From: Diphasiastrum complanatum
Lineage: Eukaryota > Streptophyta > Lycopodiopsida > Lycopodiales > Lycopodiaceae
Assembly: GCA_029204225.1 (NCBI GenBank)
Contig: CM055096.1
Span: forward strand, 58,851,600 to 58,915,599
Direction: 5' to 3'
DNA: 64,000 nt
Position 1 is the stretch's first letter. Every line of letters begins with the position of its first letter. Below the pieces are notes generated by a model. The model saw only the letters and a list, made by a program, of their open reading frames with translations. It searched no databases and had not been told where the DNA came from. A program made the position numbers and the translations under genes. Of this stretch, positions 25,065 through 41,824 are shown one piece after another.

Positions 25065-25933
25065 CTTGCTCTTTAAATTTAGCTACGTTGGAGGAGTCTG
25101 GCTATTGTTGTTGTTGTTGCTTCTTTGCCTCGTTGTAGATCCTGATACGACACTCCTTGATATCGTGATTAGCTCTTTTGCAATATCTGCAGAAAAGCTT
25201 CTTGCGCGATCCACCATGCTCACCTTGAGTGTGAGGCTTCTACTATTGATGCTACACTTGATTTTTGCCCTTGGAATAGTCTTTTTTCTTGGTGTATAGA
25301 GCCATGGATTTGTCTTTGATGGACAGGCTGCTAATCTTTCTCCGTATTTTTTTTTGACGAAGATGACCGATCACCTTTTGAAAAGTGAGGTCGGGTTGTG
25401 TGGAGATCATCAGCACAAAGTGCTCATAGGACTTTGGAAGAGAAGAAAGCAAGGTCATAACGGCATCATCATCTTGAATAGAACATCCTATAGCTGATAA
25501 CTGATCTAACATGGACTTGAAGTTGTTGATGTGAGAAGTGATGTCAGTAGAATCAGACATGCTAAGAGTAAAGAATTTTTTTCTAAGATGTAATCTCGTG
25601 GTTACATCGTGAGTCTCATAAAGACTTGATAACAAGTCCAATGCTTCCTTAGAGGTCATGAGATATTTGGGAGTCGGCCAGATTGAGTGTGATACATGCT
25701 AAGGCTTTCTGATCTTTGATTCTCCAGGCCTTTGCTTAATCACCATCTTCTGGTTTTAGGTCTGCACCTTCTACTACATCCCAAAGATCTCTATCTATCA
25801 ACATCTTTCTAAGTTTTAACTTCCAAATGTAGAAATTAGAACCATTGAACTTGTCGATGACTCTAGCTTCACTGAGTGATGAAGATGAGGAGCTACCTAT
25901 ATGAGACATGATAATAGTATACAAATAGAACAA
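25065..25933 (-). pseudogene. Copia C gag
   Basis: From 25933 the minus strand reads DKFNGSNFYIWKLKLRKML, IDRDLWDVVEGADLKP, a stop, then TRLHLRKKFFTLSMSDSTDI and LPKSYEHFVLMI (25659-25252). After a frame change an imperfect zinc knuckle follows near 25190-25150 (CRYCKRANHDIKEC-like). A gag start near 25910 is about 55 bp inside the primer-binding site. Confidence 0.85.
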
Positions 25934-25960
25934 ACTTAATCTCTCGGTTTATCTGTGATA

Positions 25961-25972
25961 GTTCTGATACCA
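25961..25972 (-). other. Copia C primer-binding site
   Basis: The minus strand reads TGGTATCAGAAC three bases after the LTR end (CCATCA). It differs by one base from the initiator tRNA-Met complement. Confidence 0.82.
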
Positions 25973-25975
25973 ATT

Positions 25976-26401
25976 TGATGGGACAAGGGAGATAGAAAAA
26001 GACGAACAGAGAAGAGAGCAGAAATATTGTGGAACAACTCTCCCGTTCTAATCAGTTGCTAAATGCAAAAACAGTCTAATAGACAACTTATGCTAAAGAT
26101 AGTCACAGCTTTAAGTGTTCTAATTGCCCAACAGAATCTTAAAAAATAATTCATAATCTAAAACAAGAGTACAGTCCACCGAAGAGATTAGAGATGGCTT
26201 GTGTGTGGTACTATTGAAATTAGATTCAATGTGAAGTATAGTTTTGAAATAAATGGAAGAGCAGTATGATATCGCGAGTTCCTCAGGCGTCAAAGACAAC
26301 CATCGTCTGATCAGCAATTGAGGAGTCGTAGACGTCCGTGTTCTGATGAGAGTGAGTAAACAAGCTCGATCAAACAACAATGAAAGTGCATTCAATCACA
26401 A
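25976..26401 (-). repeat. Copia C 5' LTR (outer end missing)
   Basis: The inner end is fixed by the primer-binding site. Similarity to the left copy stops at about 26401, and the outer part present at 22240-22446 is missing here. Confidence 0.8.
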
Positions 26402-26805
26402 GTATCAGATGAGCAGATGTAGAACCAAAGTTGGTTTCACTTGACCCTAGATCAATGATCAATAAACATGCAAGAAGAATCATGAAATAGAAATTAGTCA
26501 TTCACCAATGAGGCAACTGTGGGCTTAATTTTCAACAAAGCTAGTATTGAAAAAAGAATCAGAATTTGAGCAGAAGATCGAAGAAATCCAGTATCAAATT
26601 TTTCTGATCCAAAGATCGAAATCCAGAATTAGAATTATTCGATACCGAATCGACTCGGAAAATTCGTAGTTTTTCGAGAATTTTTTGATATTCAAAATTA
26701 GATTGTTTTCGATATGGATCGACTTGAGCCGGATTTATTCTGACCCTTTGTATATTTTTCGACCTAGAGTAAAATTCGACCCTTTGTATATTTTCGACCC
26801 TTTGT
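26402..26805. other. AT-rich flank of the satellite
   Basis: No gene seen. The last 100 bp already contain repeated TTCGACCCTTTGTATATTT units. Confidence 0.5.
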
Positions 26806-27420
26806 AGTGTCAACTCAAAAAAATTTCAAAAACTCGAATTTTTTCGAGGACACAAATTTTTCCAAAGACTCAAATTTTTTCAAGAATTTGAATTTTCCAA
26901 AGACTCGAACTTTTTTTTTTTTCCAAAGGATCGAATTTTCTAAAGACTCGAATTTTTCCAAAGACTCGAATTTTCTTAAAGGTTCGAATTTTTTTGAAGA
27001 CTCAAAAACTCGAAGACTTGTATTTTTCTAAAGACTTGATTTTTTTCAAAGACTCACTTTTTTCTAAAGGATCGAATTTTTGCAAAGACTCGAATTTTTC
27101 CGAGGACTCGAATTTTTTAAAGACTCGAATGTTTTCAAAGACTCGAATTTTTCCAAAGACTCGGATTTTTTTGAAAACTCAAATTTTTACACAGACTCGA
27201 TTTTTTTCGAAGTTTTTCTTTCCGAAGACTCGATTTTTACCGAAGACTCAAATTTTTGCAAAGACTCAAATTTCTCGAAAGACTCGAATTTTTTTGAAGA
27301 CTTGAATTTTTCATAAGACGCGAATTTTTTAAACGAGTCGAATTTTTCAGAAGACTCGTATTTTTCCAAAGACCCAAATTTTTTCGAGGACTTGAATTTT
27401 TTCGAAGACTCGAAATCTTT
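26806..27420. repeat. Degenerate 18-bp satellite, about 30 copies
   Basis: Copies of CAAAGACTCGAATTTTTC and close variants fill about 600 bp. The predominant 18-bp spacing keeps frame, so + strand frames give KDSNFS/F-type hexapeptide repeats and the minus strand gives SFEKFE-type repeats. Copy number is estimated by eye. I regard the frames as a consequence of the repeat. Confidence 0.9.
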
Positions 27421-27600
27421 CGATACCCAAAATCAGAATCTTTCGATACCCAAAATCAGACTTTTTCGATACCCAAAATCGGACGTCCACCCGCCGTACT
27501 TCGGCTACGTACATATGGACACACATACATCGGCCACCCGTCAACGACCATCCATCATCGGCCACTCGTCAACGACCATCGACTTTCTTCCTAAACAATC
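27421..27600. repeat. Short tandem repeats next to the satellite
   Basis: Three copies of a 24-bp unit TTTCGATACCCAAAATCAGA lie at 27419-27480. They are followed by two to three copies of a unit containing CGGCCACCCGTCAACGACCA at 27528-27615. Confidence 0.8.
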
Positions 27601-27635
27601 GCTGCTCGCCCGTCAACGATGGACACTCTTTACTA

Positions 27636-27643
<8 letters not shown>

Positions 27644-27676
<33 letters not shown>
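27644..27676. repeat. (TA)n microsatellite
   Basis: About 33 bp of alternating TA. Confidence 0.95.
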
Positions 27677-27686
<10 letters not shown>

Positions 27687-28230
27687 TAAATGATAGCCGT
27701 ATAATTAAAATAATTCCTAATTCATGCATTTACAATGTGGATTAAGACACTACATTCTGCTAATGACAGTCGCTCTCTGATAGAATCTTATTCTATTGAA
27801 GATCATGCCTAAGGTTCGAATTCCATTGAATTCGAAACTAGTCTATAGTTTGAATCAAGATCGATAGCTAATGGTCGAATAGGTTTCAACAATAATGATG
27901 GTTGATAGCCGTTGAGAGTTGTTTGACTTGGACTTGAATTTGGAGTGCCACAGTTGAATAGTGTCGACCTTTGTTCTATCTTGAAAGTTGAAGATTGTGA
28001 TGGTTATTTTCGACATTGACTTCGACAATTGTTGATTCGACACTTCGTTGTTGTCGATTCGATACTTCATCATGCAGACACTTCCTGGTGATTCCTGTGC
28101 ATTTCTACATACTATTCGACAATCTTGTATATTTCTATAGATTTTCTAATAACCTTTGTATTTTTGCAAATTGTGAGATTGTTCAAGTAATTATATATAA
28201 CAAATGAATGGATCTAGATTAGCTATTGGA

Positions 28231-32249
<4,019 letters not shown>

Positions 32250-33164
32250 ATGGCACAAATTTCTGAAGTGGTTTCCATAGGAGGTGAAGATGAATCAGAT
32301 AGGGGATCGAGAAAAATCTCTGAAAAGGATCCGTTGATGATGGATGTCGTAGTAGAGATGTCAAACTCGAGTGGTAGAGATGAAAGAGGGGCCAAGCGAG
32401 CCCGTAGGGCATCGCCCTCAGAGGACGAGCCATATTCTCTGTCGCCTGGAAAGTTTCAGCAGGGAGGAAAGAAGGCCAAGCTAGGACAAGAGCGGCAGGG
32501 AGATACAAAAGATGGGTTGGCATTGGAGCTTGAAGCAACATCTTCTGAGCAGGGGCTTTGTCCTCAGAGGGGTGAATCAAGGATCGCAGATGAATCCATG
32601 GCCAATGAGCTAGAAGAATCTCCAAGAGCAGAAAATGGGCAGCAAAGGTTGCAACCAGAGCAAGAAAAAGCTGCTTTGGCTGCCAGCACCTCATCAACCC
32701 AGGCTGAAGAGGCTTTAAGGTCTAATATTACAAACAGAAAAGATGAAAAAGGAACTGAAACAATATTGCTTGATCAAGAGAACACCCTGGAAGAAGCAGA
32801 CCATAGAGATGGTACAGGAATAGAATTGAGGGGGGGTGGGAATTTTTTACATAATGGAGGGGGGAAGACCAACAAAGGAAGAGGGGAAATAGCAGTAAGA
32901 GCCAAAGGAACTGAAGGATTGGATTCAGGAGTGGAGGCTACTGAATGGACTAGCTTAAGGGAAGACGATGAGAATCCAGTGCTAGCCTCGTTAATTGAGC
33001 TACCTGCAAGGAATCGAAATAAGGTTTCTAGTACCTCTTTCGAGGGATCCAAGGATAATCAAGTCACAAATACACAGCATGCTATGGATCCAGAAGAAAA
33101 TGAGAGACAATCTAGAATGTTGCTTAAAGAGAAGGTTGCAGAGATGACAGCCAAAGTAGAAGAG
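32250..33164 (+). CDS. Bromodomain gene exon 1 (N-terminal charged region)
   Basis: 305 codons. It ends in frame with GAG before the donor GTACAC, and its last residues (EKVAEMTAKVEE) continue the heptads of exon 2 (MEQQVAEVLRM). A GA array begins 8 nt into the intron. The region is rich in Glu, Ser, Arg and Gly and has no folded domain that I recognise. An alternative is that translation starts at the ATG that opens exon 2. Confidence 0.7.
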
Positions 33165-33167
33165 GTA

Positions 33168-33246
<79 letters not shown>

Positions 33247-33475
33247 TTAATGTTTTTTTAATGCCAAAAGGCTTATAAGATGAAGTAATACATGTCAAGT
33301 GTGTATAACACCTAAGGGAGCGTAAGTATGTCTCCAAGTAGCCAAAAAGCAAAAATACTAGAGTCTATAAGCTGATATGAAAATGAAACATCATATCTAT
33401 AACAATAAGCTACTAGGACTATATACAACCAATGATATACGTGCACTCTCAGCGTACACAGCTGAAAAGGCTGTG

Positions 33476-33528
<53 letters not shown>

Positions 33529-36500
33529 AGATTTTACTAATGTCGTTTGAAACTTTCAAAACAAACTAATATCCAATTTTGATTTGAATCTCCTAGTTGC
33601 AAAGCAAAGATTTTACAATTGATCTTAGTTAACACTTTAATTTCAATCGACAAACTTGAGTATGTCCAAATCCTCTTTAGAAGATTAAAACGCCTACTAG
33701 GAACTAACTGGTATCAAGCAACATAAGAGTAGAGAGTACAACCCAATCGACTGGATCTTACGGATCCACCATCAAGCTATGGAACATGCAATCAACAACG
33801 GATAGAGCTCCACACTAGGCAAGATCTTCAACAAGCAAGGCAACAGTATTGGTGTGTGCTAGAGGGCAAAGGAAATATCTATACTCTACCATGCATGCAC
33901 TACATTGGCCACCTCACTTGGTGTTATGTGACACATCAGCTGGTTCACGTCAGTTTATTGCCAATTTCTAGACCTACTCACTCACTCTAGGTAGGGGGCC
34001 CCGTAGAACACTAATAATGATACCTCTCCTCGTGCAAGTACGAGTAGATTTGGCTGTAGGGTAATGCTTGGAGGTGCACCGTCTCTGATTTCTATCCACT
34101 TCTACCACTGTTTCGGGTTATCACATGGTCTCAGATTCAAATTGGGTCAGTTCCCTGTCTCTTCACATTCCCCTGGATCCCATTTGGAACAGAAGTCATG
34201 AAGGCAATTAGGCTGGATGTCTCCCAGTCTGTATCCAGACCCACCACCCTCTCTAGCTCATCACTATATAGCTCAAAAAGTGTGGGAGAGAGGGAACACC
34301 ACCAATAGTGCTCAAGATTTGCTCATAAATACGTTTGTCACTCCGGAAACATCCCAATACACTCTCACAGAGAGCCAACATTGTAAGAACCATGTCATTA
34401 GAAAAACCAAGATCTAGTATCCTCAAGATAAGTAAGGAGCATGGGACAGAGTCAAAGGTTCTCCTGAAGTCAACGAAACAACAATAAACTCGCTCTCTCC
34501 GGTGTCGAGCTTTCTCAATGATGGCTCTAAGAGTAAAGATGTGATCGGTGTTGGTATAATGGGTTCTAAATTTAGCCTGGCCCATAGCGTGCAATCTCCT
34601 AGTCTGTACCTCAGTGACCATTAACTGTAGAATAGTACCATATAGCTTCGCAATAATGTATCCGTCTGATAATTACCAGGATTCATGTGATCACCTTTTT
34701 TTTTCATAGGATGAATGATGTCAGTGCACCAGGAAGAGGGAAAACCAGAGACAACGACCTAGTTGAGTAATGTGGCTAAGAGGGTGATAGCAAATGAGCT
34801 GCATGGATTAGTAACTTAGATTCAAGATCATCAATGTCTCTTGCTTTACAGGTGTTCAATTGCTTGATGGCATTATAGACCATATCAGCAATGGAGAAAG
34901 TGAAGTTAGAAGGTCTAGGAGAGATGGAAATGGGTGTATCAGTATGAATGGTATATAAAGTGGTGGCATAATCAGTTTAGATGTGCAAGTCATCAAGGAG
35001 TGGAGGTGGAGCACGAGGAATGCACTCATGTTAAAAAGCACCAATGGAAGAACTGTAGAGAAGCCCAATGAGTCTTCTCTCTTCGGATTTGTCATAGGCC
35101 CATTTCTTACGGCGAAGTAGGCCGGTATAAAGACGACGCGTGGAGTGTAAAAGATGGGGGGTTTGCATGCTTGCATATGTGAGAAGGTGGTGGTGGGAAC
35201 GACACTCATCGTCATACCAAGGAGGGCGTATTGATCTAGACTTGGTAGATTCGGATTTCTTATTATGGGGTTTGGAAGGAAAGGTAGCTGCTGCAGCAGT
35301 ATGAAGTGTTGTGGTAAGGAAGGAAGCTTGCGCTTCTAGTGAGCTGTGATACGGGAAGATGTGGACCAGTGGGATAAGCGAATGTTGACAAACTAGTGCA
35401 AGCGAATGATCAAAGATGTATTTGGGTGCACGATCTAGAGATGGGGGTGAAAATTGTTGAGGTGAAGACATAGTGCCAAGATTGAAACAAAGGAAGGAAT
35501 GATCAGAGAGAGTGGTAGGAGAGATACGGAAGTCATGAATGAGTGAGATGGAAGATGGTGATCCCATAAGGTAATCAACAATATGTCTGTTACTGTGAGG
35601 ATGGCAGGTATATTCGCCTGAGTCCAGCCAACAAGTTAGACCATGAAAAACCCCCAACTCATGACCTGAAACCCAATTGCAATAAGTACTCTCCATAGGT
35701 GATAATAGGGCCCAACATGTCCTTTGAGGTCCTGGTAACTCTCAGCTCATCTCCATTAAGGGCTGCAAGCACGTACACAAAGCTCGTCGGTAGGATTATA
35801 GAAGTCTGTCTGTTGTGAAGCTATCCTGGCGTTAAAGACACTAGTGAGAAAGATGTAACCTAGTGCTACATATCTGATACTATATTCTATTTTCTTCAGT
35901 GTTCATTGTCAATCCCCAAAGTGTACAAAAGGCATGGTTACTAGGTTGGATATGTCCCATTCTCAAATAGCTATTAATCTGTTTCATTATTTCGACTTCC
36001 TCTTTTGGACTAAGCCTATAGAATGGTGGAAACATTTTTTCGGAATCAAATCTATCTTATGGTGTACCGTTTGAACGGGAGGTAAAGTTCATCTGGGAAC
36101 ACATCAATGAATTCTTGTTTCAACTTATCTAGAAACTAACTGCACACATCTAGGGACACTCATAAAACTGACGCTTGCATGCCTTGTTCATATGTTCGGG
36201 TATTTATCCTAAATGGCATCGATGTATGGTGCTTTGGATTTCTACAAGGACTTTAAAACAAATAACTATAAGTTTTTAGACTTTTCTTGCAAATGAACTT
36301 TGTATTGGAGCTTTCTATGTTACGTTTCAATGATAGACCGGGTGTACTTTTTACACCGGAGAAAAGCTTTTCTATATGCCTGTAAGACACTTGAATTACA
36401 AGGAAAATCTGAGTGCCCTTCAAGTCACCTGGAAGTTAGAATAACTACCTATCACCTTTCAACTTGCTACTAAATTTGAAGATTTGAGTCTTTGAGTGCC

Positions 36501-39500
36501 AGTCTTTAACACTGGAGTTCAGTCCAGAATCTAATATTGAATACTGTGCTTTATTTTTACATCTTACCTTTTAGTAGTTCAGGATGGAGGCTTAGCATTT
36601 TAGAGCATACTGTACTCTAGTTCTGACTTATTGGCATAGCATAGTTTGGTACCTGATTTGGTGAAATTATCTTTGTTCGACAGATGGAGCAACAAGTTGC
36701 TGAAGTTTTACGCATGCGAGCAGCTGTGATGAAAAACAAGATGGAAAATGGCAGGCCTGGTGTGAATCTGAAGGAAAATGAGAAAGATCGAATCGGAAGT
36801 ACTAGTAAGAAGCAGCGGCAATTTGAAGTAGCAAGACGTGAGGCTGCCCACACAAAGCGAATGGCAGATTTAATGCGCCAGTTCTCCACCATTCTTCGTC
36901 AGGCAAATATTTTGCATTGAAAATACCCTTAGTTTTTTTTTTAACTAGTATGCATATTTTTTCCTCTGAACCGATTCTTTTACAAGTCATTCATTCCTCC
37001 CCTCACATTCTCCCTCTTGCCCAATATTCCTGGTTTGATGGCAAACCAGCCATCATTCACTGATCATGTCATTGAGGATAGATCCATGTAAAACGGGAAA
37101 AGTCATCAATAAAAGTCACAAAATAGATGCACTTTCCAATGGATTCGGTCCTCATTGGACCACAAACATCACTATGAACCAAATCAAATTTATCAAGAAC
37201 CCTTATAGTTCCATCAATTGGAAAAGGTTTCCTTTGAAACTTTCCAAGTATGCACTCGCATACATGCCCTTCCGGCTGCTCAATAGTAGGAATGTCTTCT
37301 ACCATATTAAATGTCTTCAGCTTCTTCAAACTTGCAAAGTTGAGATGCCCAAACCTTGCGTGCCACAATTCAGCCAACTCCAATGATTGTGATGTAGAAG
37401 CAACAAGACATGTAGAGGGAATTCGTCGCTCATAGGTATCCATAATGAATAAGCCAGCATGCATCGTTCCCGAAACAATCATCAAGAGTGATCTTTTAGG
37501 ATCCTTGACAAGACACTTACCTTCTTTGAACTCAACAACTAGTCCTTGCTTCAACATAGTTGAAACCGAAAGAAGATTCTTCTTGATTCCTGGAACATAA
37601 AGCACATTCTTAATGTACTTTTCTTCACCATTAGGCAAAATGATGGCTACAATTCCAATTCCATGGATAGAATAAGATGCATCATCTGCACATTGTACCT
37701 TACTTCCATTTTGCACTTTCACTAATTTAGTGAATGCTTCTTTGCAAGAAGTCATATGACGAGTAGCACTACTATCAATCACCCATTCAATGGGCTGAAA
37801 ATCAGCAACTTGCAAAACAGAATCTGAATTCCTCATAGATGTAGTAGTACTAGTAGAAGCAATATTAGACACAAAAGCGTAGTCTTGGTTGAAGAGATCA
37901 CCACTAGCTTCAAGCTCTTGCTTTAAAGTAGCAATTGAAGCACGAGTATCAATTCCTTTACTCGCCTCTTTCGCAAGCTTCTTCTTACAATCCTTGATGA
38001 AATGCCCATACTTCTTGCAATAATGGCACTTCCCTTTCTTCTTTTGAGTCTTGACATTTTGACCTCCAACGGGCTTTTGCTCATCCTTGGAAGGAGGCTT
38101 CTCCTTTCCTTTTGACTTGGCTTTTCCCTTGCCTTTCGTGAACAAAGCTTGATCTTGTTGAGTGTCACCCGCAAAGTTTTGCCTCGTTTGCTCCTCTTGA
38201 AGAAGCAGCCCAACAAGTTCATCAAAGGAGAGTTGTTGTCCCCTAAGAGAGATACTCAAAGATGAAACAAATGGAAGATAAGATGAAGGTAACGAGTTGA
38301 GAGGAACGGAAACAAATTGAGCATCCTCAATTATCTCATCAATATTGAGAAGCTCCTCACGAAGATCCTTGATCTTTGTCAAGTGATTGGTCACTTGATC
38401 CCCTTCTTGCATCTTCAACAAAGAAAGCTGATTTCTAAGATACACCACTCTTGCTAGATTTTTGACTCTACATAGTATAAAGTGTATCCCACGCACTTTT
38501 AGATGTCTTACAAGACCTAATATGAGGTAAGATAGATCTTTTCATAGCAAGAGCAACCATAGAATGTGCTTGTGCATCCCTTCTATCCCACTTCTTTTGT
38601 TCTTCCGAAGATGTAGAAGATGATGATCCACAAGGTGTAGGTGGTGCCAAAGACGGAGGCCTTTCCTCATCACCATTGACCAAATCCCACAGCTTTTTCG
38701 CTATGAGAAGATTCTTCATCATGTAACTCCACAAGGAGTAGTTTGTGCCATCCAACCGATCTTCACTAAACAAAGAACCGATAGCTTCCGATTCTTTAGC
38801 CATTACCTCCAACAAAATTTTAGCTTGTAGTAGATAGGAAAGAGAGCCTTTCCACAACCAAATCTACTCAAAAAATTTGCAGCAAACAAAGAGCTGAAAG
38901 TAGGAGCACAAGATGTCTTTCAATCTGCAACCAAAGTGCCCAAAAGATAATGGATAGATGGCTGTCTTTCTGCATAAAAAACCAGCTTCTTGAAAATTAG
39001 GTTAGCTTCGATTGAAGCCTACATCGAAACCCAATTAGGAAGCCAAATAGTGTGATCAACACACACTGCAACAGGGCTGTTGAAAGCGCCCTACTACTTG
39101 CTGAGAATCTGCAAATTTCCAGCCACAAGTTGACCTAACCCTGAATAGGGTTTGCTGAATTTTGGGCGCCCTCCTACACAAATGCAAACCTGAAAACAAA
39201 AACAGCAAGATAAGGAGACACCACAACCAAAAAATCAGTAGCAGATTTTTGGGCGCCCTCCTCCAAACAAAACTTGCTGAAAACTGGGAATCAGATTTGA
39301 GATTCTGATTTTTGGGTGCCAAAAATTGCTCCTCCAAGATCTCTGATGGCCGCCCTCCTTCAACATGAAAAGAGACAAAAAAGCTGATCCAAACTCCACT
39401 TGAAAAGATCCGCAAGATGCTGAAATTTCACAACAAAAAGCAGAGAAGCTCCACTTCTGGTAGGGCGCCAACAAACAAGCTTGCTGCAGATCCGGTAGCT

Positions 39501-41747
39501 CTGATACCATGTAGGAAAACAAGAGTCAAGTCACCAAGATCTAGTTATCAATCAATCTTCACAAGAAACTAGAGAGAAGAGGCTGGGCGCCCAACTCTAA
39601 GAGAGAGAGAGAGAGAAAACAACAACAAGAGCAATGGAGAGCAATGCTTAGTCAAACTGTCTAAAATGGAATACACAATGAGCACCTAAGTACTCTACTT
39701 GGATGTGGCCAAATGCCACCAAACCCTAAGGTTAACCACTTACTAAATGTAGGGCATCCCCAAAAGACAAGATAGGGCCCCTAAACAAAATTAGACCCCT
39801 AAGGACCCACGAGTCAGTACATGACCAAAATTGGGTCCAATTGAACTTAAGACAAACTTAAGATGGCCTAAATAACTAAATACTCATGGTTACACAAATC
39901 TCGAGCTTTTGGGTCAAAGTAACCTATGGATTAACTTTTAGCATAGTCATTTATTTCTAACATCCTCTACCCACTAGGAGATTGTAGCAAACCTGGGTGA
40001 CTTTTCTGGCACATTAGACCTATTTACCCATTTCATTTATTTTGGAAGGGGTCTACTTATAACCTCTTTTATGTCTTTTAAGTTTGAAAATATCACTAAA
40101 CACCTGATGATAATTACAGAAGGTAACATGCAAGAGATTGGTGGAGGCACTTAAAAATGAGGTTATTGCATCTGAGCTTGACAACAAGCAATAACTTCAA
40201 GGCACTTTTGCATGAGAATCAACTGAAGGTTTACCTTACTTTGACTTTTCAAATCGATGAAGACTGTTTTGAAATGCATTTGATGTTGCAGTGCAAGAAT
40301 GAGATTCCTTCTATCAAACCTCTTAGATCACGTAGTGTTCTGATAGGTGCTTAGATCAATAAAATTAGGAGATCTCAAAGGCTTAGACCATTTTCAATGC
40401 ATGTTTGGAATCATCAAACTCTGATGATAGTCATTTCTCTTCCTTGTGCAGATTACACAGCACAAGTGGGCCTGGCCTTTCATGCGACCTGTGGATGTGG
40501 TGGCCTTAGGTTTGCATGACTATTTTGATGTAAGTACTATTTGGTAGACTCTTGCATGTTATTTCTACCTCTTTATTTTGTTTGATGCCTCTACAACTGA
40601 AACCTATAGTGGCATGTGAACAGCTTTTATCTGCAATTACGTTAGATAGTTGCTCATAGTGTTCTATGAAATTTCCATATTGAATAATTTGATGACTATA
40701 AATTGACTCTGGAGTAAATTGGAAGAAGCATTGAATTTTTGGCATGCAGTTTTATGTTTTAAAATGAATGTTATGACTGTAAATCCCATATACTTGAAAA
40801 GCATTCTCCATTCCACTATGTAAAATGTTTAGTTTGTTTCTCAAAAGCACTTTCTTATGACCTGCACCCACTACAGCTGCCTTTATTTTACACTTCGAAA
40901 TGCGAACGACAGGCAATACCTGGTCAGATTTCACCAGTGAGTGGAAGCCAGTTAGAGAATGAATACAAAGTTTATGTAAAAATACAGATAAGTAGCATAT
41001 AAATAGCTCGTTTAAAAGACCAATCGTTGGTGGAGTTTGATTCCTAAAGAGTGTGATAATGTTAGCAGGCTGGGAGCCTTAGTCTTGTAGTCTATCTGTT
41101 GGCTCAATTCAAGAGAACTTAGCTTGCTAAATGACCATTTACAGTTGTTTTGCTAATTATTTTTGAATGTAATGCACAGGGATATATAGTGCTACTTCAT
41201 TAGAGATTTTTGATAACCACCCAGAGGACCTACATAACAATGAGATGCATACTTGGAGCAAATAATTCAGGTGGTATGAATCTAATCAAATAAGACCTAC
41301 CTATTTCTTGTTACAAAATCCTGCAAAGGTTCCCTCTGATGATTTTATATACACTGAAATCACTAGAGTGTGATAACTTGCAATTAGTTTTCCTTGCTTA
41401 TTAATTCTCTGTTCACACCCAACCACCCTTCATTGGCCTGAAAAGGGTTCAGCAGCATGCAAGGCATTCAGTTAAGTTTATGCCTAAGAGGCTAAAAAAA
41501 TATGACAGCTTTGTTTTTTAGACTTGAGTGCCTTGAGTGCGAAGATGTAAAATGTCTTAACTTGTTTATAGGAAAATTCATATAGATTCTTTAAGCATCA
41601 CTTCTATACAGTTATCATCACGGGGTTTCATTGAACCCTTTAGCAGATGTCGCTATCAATATAATATTAGTTAAAAATCTTTGTGATAAGGAGCATCTTT
41701 GGGTTCTCATTCGCCTCAACATATCAGACTTGATCTCACCAAAAGGA

Positions 41748-41824
<77 letters not shown>

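Larger units (their letters stand above)
21883..26401 (-). mobile_element. Copia C, Ty1/copia element with two partial LTRs
   Basis: Minus-strand copia. LTR sequence at 21883-22446 (left) matches 26047-26401 (right). The right copy additionally has the inner 71 bp (25976-26046) and the primer-binding site. Between them gag, protease, integrase and reverse transcriptase occur in order. The left copy lacks its outer 71 bp and the right copy lacks its outer 210 bp or so, so the target duplication cannot be read. RNase H is not recognisable. Most domains hold frame breaks. Confidence 0.88.
37066..39962 (-). mobile_element. Copia E, 5' half of a Ty1/copia element in intron 2
   Basis: Antisense to the host gene. 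It has an intact-looking LTR at 39510-39962, a primer-binding site, gag, protease, and an integrase that stops after IDDFSRFTWIYP at about 37069. The rest of integrase, reverse transcriptase, RNase H and the 3' LTR are absent. No target duplication can be confirmed because only one end is original. Confidence 0.9.

Noticed and set aside
26806-27565. KDSNF-type and SFEKFE-type repeat proteins
   Set aside because: Products of the 18-bp satellite. Nothing suggests transcription or a gene boundary.
32774-33052. Minus-strand open frames opposite exon 1 of the bromodomain gene
   Set aside because: They are shadows of the exon 1 coding sequence in the opposite strand.
37066-39967. Target duplication TCCTC around copia E
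   Set aside because: TCCTC follows the LTR at 39963, but at the other end the element is truncated and only the inverse (GAGGA) is seen, inside coding sequence.
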